From: Bacteroidales bacterium
GTDB taxonomy: Bacteria; Bacteroidota; Bacteroidia; Bacteroidales; UBA932
Assembly (NCBI GenBank): GCA_017625535.1
Contig: JAGAKR010000023.1
Coordinates: forward strand, 147,157-211,156
Reading direction: 5' to 3'
Length of the DNA: 64,000 bases
In this document: positions 35,920 through 45,431 of the stretch, in pieces
Position numbering within the stretch: position 1 is the stretch's first letter
Layout: every line of letters starts with the position of its first letter
Program-made: the position numbers and the translations under genes
The notes under the pieces: generated by a model
Seen by the model: the letters and a program-made list of their open reading frames with translations, nothing else
The model's database searches: none
What the model was told of the DNA's origin: nothing

Positions 35920-37761
35920 ATGACAACTTCAAGACATAAATTTTCCAATAGAGCTGCAATTGCAGCTCTATTGTTCTGTATGCTGGTGTCTGGAGCGTTA
36001 TTTGCCCAGAATGCCGGAGTGTACAAATATCCTTCTGAAAAGAAGGTTGAACGCCAGGTTGATTCAGTTTTCCGCATACTTTCCACCAGAGAGAAGATAG
36101 CCCAGATAATGATAATTGAGTTTGACTCAAAGGACGGCAAGTTAAGGAAGGCAATGCAGAACCGCCTGGTAAAGAAAGAGAAGATAGGGGGCCTTATCCC
36201 GATGAATGATGACCTTATCCCTGCAATGAAGAGGATGAACGAACTGAACAGGTTGGCAAAAGTCCCTATGCTTATCTCAATAGATGCTGAGTGGGGTGCC
36301 AATATGAGGTATTGGGATGAGATACCTCCGTTCCCAAGGCAGATGCAGTTGGGAGCCCTGAGCAGTGACTCCCTTGTCTACAGGATGGGGTACCTTATGG
36401 GTAAGGAGTGCAGACTCCTTAAAATGCAGGTGAATTATGCCCCTGATATTGATATAAACAACAATCCTTCCAATCCGGCAATCAATACCAGATCTTTTGG
36501 TGAAGACAAAGAGAAAGTTGCCCGTTATGGCATTGCCATAATGAAGGGTATGAAAGATGCAGGAGTTGCAGGTTCCGCCAAACATTTTCCAGGGCACGGG
36601 GATACAGATGTTGATTCCCATCTTGCCCTGCCTGTTATCCCTTTTGATTATACAAGATTGGATACACTTGAAATGTATCCTTTCAAGCGTCTTATTCCGG
36701 CAGGTGTTGATATGGTTATGGTTGCTCATCTGAACATTCCTGCCCTTGATCCGTCGGGAACACCTTCTTCAATTTCCAGACCTATAGTTACAGGATTGCT
36801 GAGGGAAAAACTCGGTTTCAAAGGGATCATTTGTACTGATGCCCTCAATATGCACGGTGTAGCCAAGGAGAGCGGCCTTGAGAAGAAGGAAATTCCATTG
36901 GCTGCATACAAGGCAGGTGCTGACATTCTTCTTATGCCTGAGGATGTGGAGAATTCAATTACCGTTATTGAACAGGCCCTCAAACGTGGTGAAATAACTA
37001 TGGCCGGGCTTGATGAGCGTGTAAAGAAAATGCTTGCCCTTAAGGCACGTCTTGGGATTCTTGACAAGGGGTATTCACCATACGTAGAACTGGATGGCAT
37101 AGAGAAGAGGGTAATTGTACAGGAAAATCTGGATCTTATGCAGCAGATTGCAAAGAACAGTATGACAGTGCTGTTCAATGACAATTCTGCAGGTTATGGA
37201 CTTCCTGTCACTTTTGAAGGGAAGAAGGTGGCATATGTAGGTTACAAGAATCCTGTACTCGGACGCGAGTTTGGTGAGATTGCAAACAGATACGGCAAGG
37301 TTGATACAATTCTCCTTTCAAACGATGTCTCTTTGGCAGCCCTCAAGGATGCAAGGAACAGGCTGCGCAACCACGACCTCATTATAATGGGTTTCAATGA
37401 AACAGACCAGAGACCGCATAAAGGTTATGCCATTAATGTGGAGGAGGTGAACTTCATTACAGACTGGGCGGCAGAGCAGCCTATGATTGCCGTTTACCTC
37501 GGTTCCCCTTATGCCCTTACCAGAATACCGGGATACAGGAATTTTACTGCATATGTATTGGGCTATTCAAACAATCAGGCAAACAATTTTGCTGCTGCAC
37601 AGGTTGTATTTGGTGGGACACCGGCAATAGGAGTCCTTCCTGTAACTGCGGCTTCATTCAAAGTAGGGGAGTCTGTTGTTATTCCCGACAGGTTCCGTGA
37701 GGAGTATTTCCACTTTGTAGGCTCTGAAGAAGATTCATTGATGCACTCTGTTATGATATGA
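35920..37761 (+). CDS. GH3 beta-N-acetylglucosaminidase-like enzyme, first paralogue (split from its C-terminal stub)
   Basis: A 613-residue exported GH3 enzyme with a signal peptide (to about residue 30). The NagZ-type catalytic loop AKHFPGHGDTDVDSH with its His/Asp dyad lies near residue 220, and the nucleophile region ICTDALNM near residue 305. A C-terminal GH3_C domain follows. It probably removes beta-GlcNAc from muropeptides or glycans. Compared with the next gene (about 65% identical by eye) the frame breaks after DSLMHSV: the matching YDMK continues in another frame as a separate ORF starting at 37758. A one-base indel explains this. Confidence 0.85.
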   Translation: MTTSRHKFSNRAAIAALLFCMLVSGALFAQNAGVYKYPSEKKVERQVDSVFRILSTREKIAQIMIIEFDSKDGKLRKAMQNRLVKKEKIGGLIPMNDDLIPAMKRMNELNRLAKVPMLISIDAEWGANMRYWDEIPPFPRQMQLGALSSDSLVYRMGYLMGKECRLLKMQVNYAPDIDINNNPSNPAINTRSFGEDKEKVARYGIAIMKGMKDAGVAGSAKHFPGHGDTDVDSHLALPVIPFDYTRLDTLEMYPFKRLIPAGVDMVMVAHLNIPALDPSGTPSSISRPIVTGLLREKLGFKGIICTDALNMHGVAKESGLEKKEIPLAAYKAGADILLMPEDVENSITVIEQALKRGEITMAGLDERVKKMLALKARLGILDKGYSPYVELDGIEKRVIVQENLDLMQQIAKNSMTVLFNDNSAGYGLPVTFEGKKVAYVGYKNPVLGREFGEIANRYGKVDTILLSNDVSLAALKDARNRLRNHDLIIMGFNETDQRPHKGYAINVEEVNFITDWAAEQPMIAVYLGSPYALTRIPGYRNFTAYVLGYSNNQANNFAAAQVVFGGTPAIGVLPVTAASFKVGESVVIPDRFREEYFHFVGSEEDSLMHSVMI

Positions 37762-38192
37762 AAAATTCAAGTGCCTTGTTCACCGTTGTGCCACAAGTGG
37801 CAGAGTTGGTTGCAGGGGGCAAGATAAAACTTTCAGACACTCTTGGGGAACTGCTTGAAGAGGAGGGCAAAAATGCTGGGCTGACTGTTGAAGAACTCCT
37901 GAAAGGTTATGAGGATAAAGTGAATGCCTATTACCTGCAGGCTTTGCTCAATAAGTACCGCAGATACACAACAATTGAGGAGGCTGCCCAGATGATGTTT
38001 GCCAAAATGGGAATGCAGTATACAAAATTCTCTTCAGAGAAGATTTCTACAACCGGTTACAGCGTTCCGGATGTAATTACCAATGGAATTGACTACGGGA
38101 AATTTAGGTTTACGTTGAAGAACGGAGGCAAATATGCAGGCAAACAGGTACTTTCACCAAAGGCTGCTGAATTGGTACAATCATTATTATAA
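37758..38192 (+). pseudogene. Detached C-terminal stub of the first GH3 paralogue
   Basis: The 144 codons from ATG at 37758 overlap the preceding TGA (ATGA) and correspond in register to the C-terminal tail of the second GH3 protein: both share PxVAELxxGGK, a K-M-G-M block and FTLKNGGKYAGKQVxSPxxA. Full-length relatives in Bacteroides carry a serine hydrolase (beta-lactamase-like) domain here. This stub has only its edges and lacks SxxK and YxN motifs. It is either a frameshift remnant or a translationally coupled small ORF; it has no signal peptide of its own. Confidence 0.65.
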
Positions 38193-38206
38193 TTGAATCA
38201 GGACCT

Positions 38207-40318
38207 ATGAATTTCAAATCGGCTGTTTTTGCTGCATTTCTGGTGTTGCTTATGGCAAATGTACCGGTTGATGCACAGAGCATTTATTCTCCCGACAGCA
38301 ATTACAGATATCCATCCCAGGAGAAGATAGACAGACAGGTGGATTCTGTATTCCGCAAACTTTCAACAAGGGAGAAGATTGCACAGATTATGGTAATTGA
38401 CTTCACTTCAAGAGACAGTGAGGAGCAGTTTGCTATTCAGAAGAGGCTTATAAAGAGAGAGAAGGTTGGTGGTCTTATACCATTGGGAGACGTCTTTTTC
38501 CCTGCAATGAAGAAGATGAACCAGTTGAACAAGTGGGCAAAAATTCCAATGCTTATTACTCTTGATGCGGAGTGGGGGGCAGGTATGCGTTATAAAGAGA
38601 TACCACCTTTCCCAAGGTTCATGCAATTGGGGGCACTGGAGTCCGATTCTCTTGTTTATGAGGTTGGAAAGGCAATTGCTCAGGAGTGCAGGCAGTTGAA
38701 GATACAGGTGAATTATTCTCCTGTAGCGGATATGAACAATAATCCCCAGAAGCACATTCTTGATTCCCGCTCCTTCAATGAGGATAAAGAGAAGGTGGCC
38801 AGGTTCACTGTTGCAATGTACCGCGGTTTGCGCGATGGCGGTGTTGCAGGTTCAGCAAAGCATTTCCCGGGGCATGGAGATACAGATGTGGATTCCCATC
38901 TTGCCCTCCCTTTGCTGTATTTTGATGAGGTGAAGTTGGATTCTATGGAACTTTACCCTTTCAAGCATCTTGTTGCTGCAGGTGTGGATATGGTTATGGT
39001 GGCTCATCTGGGCATTCCTGCGCTGGATCCGTCGGGAACACCTTCATCCATTTCAAAACCTATTGTTACAGGACTTTTGAGGGAAAAAATGGGTTATGAC
39101 GGCATAATCTGTACAGATGCCCTCAATATGTACGGAGTTTCAAAGGACAGCGGACTTGAGAAAAAGGAGATTCCTTTGGCGGCATATAAGGCAGGTGTGG
39201 ATATACTTCTTATGCCTGAGGATGTGGAAAACTCCATAGATATGATTGAACAGGCATTGAAACGTGGTGAGATTACAATGGAGGGACTGGACAAGAGGGT
39301 GAAGAAGATGCTTGCACTTAAGGCACGTCTTGGAGTATTTGACAAAGGTTACAACCCTATTGTGGATATAGAATCATTGGAGCGCCTTACAGACCAGAAG
39401 AACCCGGATAAGGTGATGACAGCCAAGATGAACCTCATTAAGGAGGTATCAAAGAAGACCATTACTGTGTTGTTTAATGACAATAGTGCAAACTGTGGCC
39501 TTCCTGTCTCATTTGAAGGGGGAAAGAAAGTGGCTTATGTAGGTTTCAGGAATCCGGAGTTGGGGCGTGAGTTTGGAGTGCTTGCAAACAGATATGGACA
39601 GGTTGATACTTTGATTTTGGGTGATGATGCCACTTTGGAGACACTTAAGGAGGCCCGAAACAAATTGCGCAATCACGACCTTGTGATATTTGGGTTCAAC
39701 CATACAGACCAGAGCCCGGTGAGAAAGTACGGAGTTGTACCTGAGGAGATTGAGTTTATAACCGGATGGGCTGCACAACAACCTATGATTGCAGTTTATC
39801 TGGGATCTCCATATGCTGTAGGCCTTATGCCGGGCCACAAGAATTTTTCGGCATTTGTTGTTGGATATACCAATACGCAGGCCAACAATTTTGCAGCGGT
39901 TCAGGCTGTATTCGGCGGCATTCCTGCAACTGGTGTAATGCCAGTTTCAGTGGCATCTTTCAAGGAGGGTGAATCTGTTGTAATTCCAGAGAGATTCAGG
40001 GAGGAATACAATTTCTTTGTAGGAACGGAAGAGGATTCCCTTAATCTTGTACAGTATGATATGAAAGGTAAGAGTCCGTTAGTTTCTGTACTTCCTACGG
40101 TTGCAGAATTGGAGGAAGGCGGCAAATCTGTAGAGGAAGTTCTCAATGACAAGTTCAGGCAGATGGGTATGCGCTCAACTGCCTTTAAAGAAGGCAGTTT
40201 GGTTACAACCGGTTACGATTACAACAAATTTTTGTTTACACTTAAAAATGGCGGCAAGTATGCCGGCAAACAGGTGTTCTCACCACAGACTGCAAAGTTT
40301 CTGCTTGAAAATTTATGA
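38207..40318 (+). CDS. GH3 beta-N-acetylglucosaminidase-like enzyme, second paralogue
   Basis: A 703-residue exported GH3 enzyme with a signal peptide ending near VDAQS (residue 24). The NagZ-type loop AKHFPGHGDTDVDSH lies near residue 220, the nucleophile region ICTDALNMYG near residue 303, and a GH3_C domain follows. The last 95 residues are a shrunken remnant of the serine hydrolase domain found in larger relatives, fused in frame here. It is a tandem duplicate of the gene before it, 14 bp downstream of the stub, and is followed by a terminator. Confidence 0.9.
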   Translation: MNFKSAVFAAFLVLLMANVPVDAQSIYSPDSNYRYPSQEKIDRQVDSVFRKLSTREKIAQIMVIDFTSRDSEEQFAIQKRLIKREKVGGLIPLGDVFFPAMKKMNQLNKWAKIPMLITLDAEWGAGMRYKEIPPFPRFMQLGALESDSLVYEVGKAIAQECRQLKIQVNYSPVADMNNNPQKHILDSRSFNEDKEKVARFTVAMYRGLRDGGVAGSAKHFPGHGDTDVDSHLALPLLYFDEVKLDSMELYPFKHLVAAGVDMVMVAHLGIPALDPSGTPSSISKPIVTGLLREKMGYDGIICTDALNMYGVSKDSGLEKKEIPLAAYKAGVDILLMPEDVENSIDMIEQALKRGEITMEGLDKRVKKMLALKARLGVFDKGYNPIVDIESLERLTDQKNPDKVMTAKMNLIKEVSKKTITVLFNDNSANCGLPVSFEGGKKVAYVGFRNPELGREFGVLANRYGQVDTLILGDDATLETLKEARNKLRNHDLVIFGFNHTDQSPVRKYGVVPEEIEFITGWAAQQPMIAVYLGSPYAVGLMPGHKNFSAFVVGYTNTQANNFAAVQAVFGGIPATGVMPVSVASFKEGESVVIPERFREEYNFFVGTEEDSLNLVQYDMKGKSPLVSVLPTVAELEEGGKSVEEVLNDKFRQMGMRSTAFKEGSLVTTGYDYNKFLFTLKNGGKYAGKQVFSPQTAKFLLENL

Positions 40319-40326
40319 CAAGTTGG

Positions 40327-40352
40327 ACTCCCCTCATTGCAGGGGAGTTTTT
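40327..40352 (+). terminator. Intrinsic terminator of the GH3 operon
   Basis: CTCCCC, loop TCATTGCA, GGGGAG, then TTTTT. It separates the GH3 genes from the convergent pssA gene. Confidence 0.93.
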
Positions 40353-40364
40353 CTTAACAGATTC

Positions 40365-41069
40365 TTAATGCCTACAAATAGTGCCGGTTATGATGTTCAC
40401 CAATATATAGGAGATGAATATTGCCAGTACAAGAAGGCTCCAGTTCAATCCTGCAGCAAGTATGGCAATCCCCAATATGGCAACCAGGCCAAGGAATGTG
40501 AAACGAGCCTGGTTGTTTTTCCATTTCAATGACTTGAACTTGAACGAGAACATTGGTATTTCACATACCAGAAGGTAGCACAGTACAAGTGCGAGCATTG
40601 GTACAATGTATGAGTAGGCTGTAAGGAAGCCGGCAAGTTGCGGATAAGTTTCGGCAGCATATATGAGTGAGCCGCAGATGAGGGCGCACGATGGGGTTGC
40701 AAGTCCAATGAAGTTTTCGCTCTGGCGGGTGTCTATATTGAATTTTGCAAGCCTCAGGCCGCTGAACACGGCAATGAGCAATGGAAGGTAGATGAGGAAT
40801 CCCGATTCTGCCTGGAATCTGTAAAGGATCATTGCAGGGGCAACGCCAAAGGTAACCATATCTGCAAGCGAATCAAGTTCTTTTCCCATAGGGGAGTAGG
40901 CTTTGAGGGCACGGGCGGCAAGGCCGTCGCAGAAGTCAAATACAGCACCTGCTATGATGAACAGGAATGCGCATTTGAAATTGCCGTTGAGTGCGTAAAC
41001 CGTTGCAAAACAGCCGCTCAAAAGATTCAATGAAGTTATGGTGTTTGGGATGTGTCTGGTGATGCCCAT
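40365..41069 (-). CDS. pssA: CDP-diacylglycerol--serine O-phosphatidyltransferase
   Basis: A 234-residue membrane enzyme of the CDP-alcohol phosphotransferase family. The signature D-G-x2-A-R-x8-G-x3-D-x3-D is complete in DFCDGLAARALKAYSPMGKE followed by LDSLAD (residues 44-70). Around seven membrane helices are present. It makes phosphatidylserine, the precursor of phosphatidylethanolamine. The ATG at 41069 gives the standard MGITRHIPNTITSLNL start. Confidence 0.92.
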   Translation of the reverse strand: MGITRHIPNTITSLNLLSGCFATVYALNGNFKCAFLFIIAGAVFDFCDGLAARALKAYSPMGKELDSLADMVTFGVAPAMILYRFQAESGFLIYLPLLIAVFSGLRLAKFNIDTRQSENFIGLATPSCALICGSLIYAAETYPQLAGFLTAYSYIVPMLALVLCYLLVCEIPMFSFKFKSLKWKNNQARFTFLGLVAILGIAILAAGLNWSLLVLAIFISYILVNIITGTICRH

Positions 41070-41102
41070 ATTGCTCAGTTTTCTTAATGTTATTTTTAAT
41101 TT

Positions 41103-41130
41103 AAGGGTGGCCCTTGTGAGGACCACCCTT
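41103..41130 (-). terminator. Hairpin after the first cysteine peptidase gene
   Basis: AAGGGTGG (41103-41110) pairs with CCACCCTT (41123-41130), 24 bp past the stop of the peptidase. A/T-rich sequence lies on both sides, but no clean T-run follows in the peptidase direction, so termination efficiency is uncertain. Confidence 0.65.
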
Positions 41131-41153
41131 TTAATTATTCATCGGGAAGCAAA

Positions 41154-42260
41154 TTATTTGATGCCCAATTTTGCTTTGATTGCTTTAGGAATAGAGTTTT
41201 TGTGTACAAGAACTGAGATAGTCTTTGCTTTGATGAAGTTCTCAGACATATAGTGGTAACCTGTACCGTTTCTCTGAGTACCCCAAGAGTTCTTGGTCTT
41301 GTAGTATTTTACTCCGTCCTGATCTTTTGCTATACCTGTGATGTGCTCAAGGTGGTCGTCAGTAGTTACGAATGTCTCATAACCTTTCTGTCTGCTCTCC
41401 TGAGTTACCTCATCCTCTACAGGTTTCTGTGCAATTTCTTTCTCTTTTCTGATGTTCTCTTTGGTGTTTACAGCAACAAAGTGCTGGAAAGCATAACCTG
41501 GCTCGCTGACGTCACCATCCCAAGCTACAGTGTAGCCGGTGTTGATAGCGTTGTCGATACAAGCCATGAACTCATCCAAAGGAAGGTTGTACATCATCTG
41601 ATGATCCCAGTTGTCAGGAACCTCTACAGGAATCAACTGGTAGAATGGATGGTGAGTGAAGCTTGTAAGTTCTACATAGTCATCTGCATTCAAACCAAGG
41701 CTCTTGTAGAATGACTCAGCAGTGTACTCTTTGCCTTTTACAGTGAAAGTTGCAGGAACTTTGCCAAGATATGCGTCAAGCATACCGTTAAGGATCTCTT
41801 CTGGAATAGGTTTCTTCATCTCTACAGCATTCTTGCTGATAGCCTGAATCCATTTCTGAAGGTCACCGTGGCTGTGTGTAGGTGAATCGTAATTGATGCC
41901 GTCATAAGCCTCTTCGGTCATAAGGCCGTTCTTTGCCATCTCGTTGATGTACATATGTGCAAGGCTGCCCTGGCTTACATTACCTCTGCCTCTTCTGTAA
42001 TAGTTGTCTTTGATTCTGGTGATGTAGTTGTTCCTTACAATGAACATCTCTGAAAGGTCATACTCACCTTTGCCCATTCTGAGCAACTCTGACTCAATGA
42101 AAGAGTTGGTTGCAAAACACCAGCATGTACCTGTACTTGCCTGGTTCTTTACAGGAGTTGCAGGATTCTCTTTAACTACTGTAAACTCATATTTGTACTG
42201 GGCTGAAAGGGCGGTTCCCAAACATAGGAACGCAGCTGCCAATAAAATTGATTTTTTCAT
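41154..42260 (-). CDS. Secreted C1B (bleomycin hydrolase-like) cysteine peptidase
   Basis: A 368-residue protein with a signal peptide (to about residue 20). The catalytic Cys46 lies in QASTGTCWCFA, the His in DDHLEHITGIA and the Asn in TKNSWG. It is exported rather than cytoplasmic like classical PepC or bleomycin hydrolase. It probably acts as an aminopeptidase on peptides in the periplasm or outside the cell. The paralogue at 42298-43506 is upstream in the same direction, 37 bp away, consistent with tandem duplication and shared transcription. Confidence 0.9.
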   Translation of the reverse strand: MKKSILLAAAFLCLGTALSAQYKYEFTVVKENPATPVKNQASTGTCWCFATNSFIESELLRMGKGEYDLSEMFIVRNNYITRIKDNYYRRGRGNVSQGSLAHMYINEMAKNGLMTEEAYDGINYDSPTHSHGDLQKWIQAISKNAVEMKKPIPEEILNGMLDAYLGKVPATFTVKGKEYTAESFYKSLGLNADDYVELTSFTHHPFYQLIPVEVPDNWDHQMMYNLPLDEFMACIDNAINTGYTVAWDGDVSEPGYAFQHFVAVNTKENIRKEKEIAQKPVEDEVTQESRQKGYETFVTTDDHLEHITGIAKDQDGVKYYKTKNSWGTQRNGTGYHYMSENFIKAKTISVLVHKNSIPKAIKAKLGIK

Positions 42261-42297
42261 AATATGTTTTTTGTGTTAAGTGTGTCAAGTGCTTCAA

Positions 42298-43506
42298 TTA
42301 TAGACCCATTTTAGCTTTGATTGCTGCAGGGATGGCATTCTTGTTAACTACGATGTTCATAGTCTTGTATCTTGCAAATGGCTCAGACACATACCAGATG
42401 CCTTTGTATTTGCCTGTAGGGCCCCAAGAGTTCTTAACCATATAGTATTTTGTACCGTTCTGGTCTTTTGCAATACCGAAGATATGCATACCGTGGTCAT
42501 CGGTAGTGGTCTTGTTGTCATAACCCTCCTGTCTCATCTCCTGAGTGATAACCAACTCTTTGCCAGGAGCATCCTGGTTGTTCATTGCAGCATTTTTCTC
42601 CTCTGGAGATTTGCCGATCCATTTAGCCTCGTCTGAACCTGCCTCTTTCTGGTTTGCAACTACGTCTGGAACAATACCAAGACCGTTTCTGTTGAAACCT
42701 TTCTCACTTACGTCTGAGCCCCATGCAATGGTGTAACCGTTCTCAATTGCATAGTCAAAAATCTGCATCATCTCATCCAATGGAAGGTTGTATGAAAGAT
42801 CCCAACGCCAGTTGTCTGGAACCTCAATTGCAAACTGAGAGTAGAATGGCTCGTGTGTGAAAGAAGTGATTGAAACATAATCATCAGCGTTAAGTTTCAA
42901 ATAATCTTTAGCGTAAGTCTGAGGAGTGTACTCTTTGCCGTCTACAACAAATTTCTCAGGAGCCTCGCCAAGGTAAGCGTTAAGGATGCCCTGAAGACCT
43001 TTATGCCAAGCGGTAGAAAGTTTTCTGTTAGGGTTCTTTACAGCTGCGTTAACATAACCTTTAAGAACAGCAACAAGCTCACCGTGTCTGTTCATAGGCT
43101 CGCCATAGTTAAGACCTTCCATCTCTTTCTGAGGAAGCATACCATAATGTTTCAAAGTATAGATAACATCACCGAAAGATGAGCCCTGCTCATAATTCAA
43201 GTTGCCGTCCAATCTTACAAATTTAACAGCTTTGTCTGAATAGCCGTTCCATACAGGGAACATCTCAGCCAAGTCTATATCAGCAGGAGCACCTTTCTTG
43301 ATAGCCTCACTCTCAAGGAAAGAGATTGTTGAATATGACCAGCATGTACCTGAACTTGCCTGGTTCTTGATTGGGGTGATAGGGTTCTCTTTTACAACTG
43401 TAAACTGGTAACCCTCAGGTTTCTCCGCTGCCTTTTTGTTCTTCTGTGCAAAAGAAGTCATTGCAACTGCAACGAGCAGCACTGTAGAAAGTGATTTCTT
43501 AAACAT
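42298..43506 (-). CDS. Secreted C1B (bleomycin hydrolase-like) cysteine peptidase, second copy
   Basis: A 402-residue exported peptidase, paralogous to its neighbour. Catalytic residues are Cys55 (SSGTCWSYS), His in DDHGMHIFGIA and Asn in VKNSWG. It differs by an acidic insertion (residues about 285-320) between the Cys and His halves and by a shorter linker after the signal peptide. The 5' region upstream (43507-43660) and the large repeat array separate it from the transposase gene. Confidence 0.9.
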   Translation of the reverse strand: MFKKSLSTVLLVAVAMTSFAQKNKKAAEKPEGYQFTVVKENPITPIKNQASSGTCWSYSTISFLESEAIKKGAPADIDLAEMFPVWNGYSDKAVKFVRLDGNLNYEQGSSFGDVIYTLKHYGMLPQKEMEGLNYGEPMNRHGELVAVLKGYVNAAVKNPNRKLSTAWHKGLQGILNAYLGEAPEKFVVDGKEYTPQTYAKDYLKLNADDYVSITSFTHEPFYSQFAIEVPDNWRWDLSYNLPLDEMMQIFDYAIENGYTIAWGSDVSEKGFNRNGLGIVPDVVANQKEAGSDEAKWIGKSPEEKNAAMNNQDAPGKELVITQEMRQEGYDNKTTTDDHGMHIFGIAKDQNGTKYYMVKNSWGPTGKYKGIWYVSEPFARYKTMNIVVNKNAIPAAIKAKMGL

Positions 43507-43661
43507 AGTGTATTTTATTAAGGTTAATAATTATTTTCATTTCACCGGGCTTGTTCCCGACAAATTAATCCACACAAATATAACATTTCTTTTCTATCAC
43601 ACCAACTTTTTGAGTCCCCGTATGCTGTTTTCCACCCGCATCATTCCCGGCTATTGATCCC

Positions 43662-44303
43662 GGTGCAGAAAATGTCTCATTTGTGCACCTTTTCCCTCGG
43701 AGTATGCGGCTCCCGGTGCAGAAAATGCTCCATTTGTGCACCATTTTCGGCCGGGGATGATTTTTGGTGCAGAAAGACACTCATTTTTGCACCGAATTGG
43801 ACTTACTCTGGCTCCCGGTGCAGGAAATGCCCCATTTGTGCACCATTTTCGACCGGGGATGACTTTTGGTGCAGAAAGACACTCATTTTTGCACCGAATT
43901 GGACGCACTCCGGCTCCCGGTGCAGAAAAAGCCCCATTTGTGCACCATTTTCGACCGGGGATGACTTTTGGTGCAGAAAGACACTCATTTTTGCACCGAA
44001 TTGGACGCACTTCGGTTTCCGGTGCAGAAAATGCCCCATTTGTGTACCATTTTCGGCCGGGGATGACTTTTGGTGCAGGGAAACACTCATTTTTGCACCG
44101 GATTGGACGCACTCCGGTTCCCGGTGCAGAAAATGCCCCATTTGTGCACCATTTTCGGCCGGGGATGATTTTTGGTGCAGAAAGACACTCATTTTTGCAC
44201 TGGATTGGACGCACTCCGGTTCCCGGTGCAGAAAATGCCCCATTTGTGCACCATTTTCGGCCGGGGATGATTTTTGGTGCAGAAAATGCCCCATTTTTGC
44301 ACC
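43662..44303. repeat. 51-bp hairpin-repeat array upstream of the HUH transposase, 13 units
   Basis: GGTGC starts at 43662, 43715, 43766, 43817, 43868, 43919, 43970, 44021, 44072, 44123, 44174, 44225 and 44276; all steps after the first (53) are exactly 51 bp. Two hairpin types alternate. Type A is GGTGCAGAAAATGCCCC with ATTTGTGCACC and is followed by ATTTTCGGCCGGGGATGA. Type B is GGTGCAGAAAGACACTC with ATTTTTGCACC and is followed by GAATTGGACGCACTCCGG. The composite period is therefore 102 bp. ORFs through the array are by-products of the 17-codon step. It lies between divergent genes. Confidence 0.96.
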
Positions 44304-44463
44304 AAATCCTGTCGGGAAGCGTTTTTTTCTGCCGTAAAAATCCTCATCACACGGATAATTTGTCGGGAATAATCTTAAAAAGAGAAATGACGATAAATTT
44401 ACTCATGTTTTTACCCTTTTATCTCTCTTTACCAATTATTTCCATTATTATTGGCTCCAAAAA

Positions 44464-44469
44464 AGGAGG
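44464..44469 (+). promoter_or_regulatory. Shine-Dalgarno-like site before the transposase
   Basis: AGGAGG at 44464-44469 stands 5 bases before the ATG at 44475. Bacteroidetes genes generally lack such sites and no other gene in this window shows one this strong. It decides the start and hints at a foreign origin. Confidence 0.6.
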
Positions 44470-44474
44470 ATGTT

Positions 44475-45407
44475 ATGAGTATTGATGATTCTTGTGAATT
44501 TTTGTTCAGTGAAGGTGGGCCTTATTGGCATTTGTGTACTCCAGGGGAGTTTCAGTCTGTCATTTTTAAAGAGCGTGAGGATTATGTTTTTGGGATGAAT
44601 CTGGTGGCGTGGTGTGTTGCACATTATGAAGGAGCCATTAAAATTTATACATTCCAATTGATGAGCAATCATTTCCATTTTGTGCTTTCCGGTGATTACA
44701 GTATTGTCTATGAATTTTTTGCATTGTTGAAGAAGCGTCTGAGCCGTTATCTGGCTTCTAAAAATTCAGATACTGATATAAAGAAGTTGGATTGCAATTT
44801 TTTTGAAGTAAAAGATTTGCAGTATATGCGTACTGTTATTGCCTATGTAAACAGGAACGGATACCTGGTTGACAGGGATTCAACTCCTTATAATTATCAG
44901 TGGGGTGCAAACAGATTCTTTTTTTCGCCTGCTATAGAATATGAAACCCGAAAGTATCTCAGCACAGTTTCTAAAAGAAAATTAGGCGCAATTTTCAGTA
45001 CCCACGATATACAGTTCCCTGAAACATATTATTTTACAGGTAATTATGTCTCTCCGGCATCATATTGCAGTATAACTGCGGCAGAACAATTGTACCGGAA
45101 TGCGCATGATTATTTTCATTTTGTTTCCCGACGGGTTGAGTCTTTTTCTGATATTGCAAAGGAACTTGGTGATTATGTTGCTTATACAGATGAGGAGATT
45201 TATGCTGCAGCCGTTAGCATTTCTATGGGCAACTATAAAATGAAGTCTCCTAAATTATTGGGTGTAAGTGAGAAGATGCAGCTGGCCAAAGAACTGAAAT
45301 ACAAATATAATGCATCAATTAAGCAGATGAGGCGTATATTGGGTATGGATGAGAGGTTGCTTAATGAATTGTTTCCTGTGCCTGCCGGATTCCAAACTTC
45401 CAAGTGA
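44475..45407 (+). CDS. REP-associated tyrosine transposase (RAYT), Y1 HUH nuclease
   Basis: A 310-residue HUH endonuclease of the IS200-like Y1 transposase superfamily. The metal-binding HUH motif is SNHFHFVL near residue 70. The tyrosine helix region reads MRTVIAYVNRNGYLV near residue 125, equivalent to the YxxxNP block of RAYTs. The C-terminal 80 residues form a helix-turn-helix-like segment with MQLAKELKYKYNASIKQMRR. RAYTs nick palindromic REP sequences and are single-copy and non-autonomous-looking. This one is flanked directly by hairpin arrays sharing the same units on both sides, as expected of a RAYT locus. The ATG is chosen for its upstream AGGAGG. Confidence 0.85.
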   Translation: MSIDDSCEFLFSEGGPYWHLCTPGEFQSVIFKEREDYVFGMNLVAWCVAHYEGAIKIYTFQLMSNHFHFVLSGDYSIVYEFFALLKKRLSRYLASKNSDTDIKKLDCNFFEVKDLQYMRTVIAYVNRNGYLVDRDSTPYNYQWGANRFFFSPAIEYETRKYLSTVSKRKLGAIFSTHDIQFPETYYFTGNYVSPASYCSITAAEQLYRNAHDYFHFVSRRVESFSDIAKELGDYVAYTDEEIYAAAVSISMGNYKMKSPKLLGVSEKMQLAKELKYKYNASIKQMRRILGMDERLLNELFPVPAGFQTSK

Positions 45408-45431
45408 TATATACCTACCGCCTTGGGTTCT

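Noticed and set aside
37740-37765. Programmed ribosomal frameshift in the first GH3 gene
   Set aside because: No slippery heptamer or downstream pseudoknot is evident; an indel or sequencing error is simpler.
43651-44485. Several long open frames on both strands across the repeat array, up to about 250 codons
   Set aside because: The 51-bp step is 17 codons, so any frame without a stop in one unit stays open throughout. The predicted peptides are simple repeats and no promoter or conserved domain supports them.
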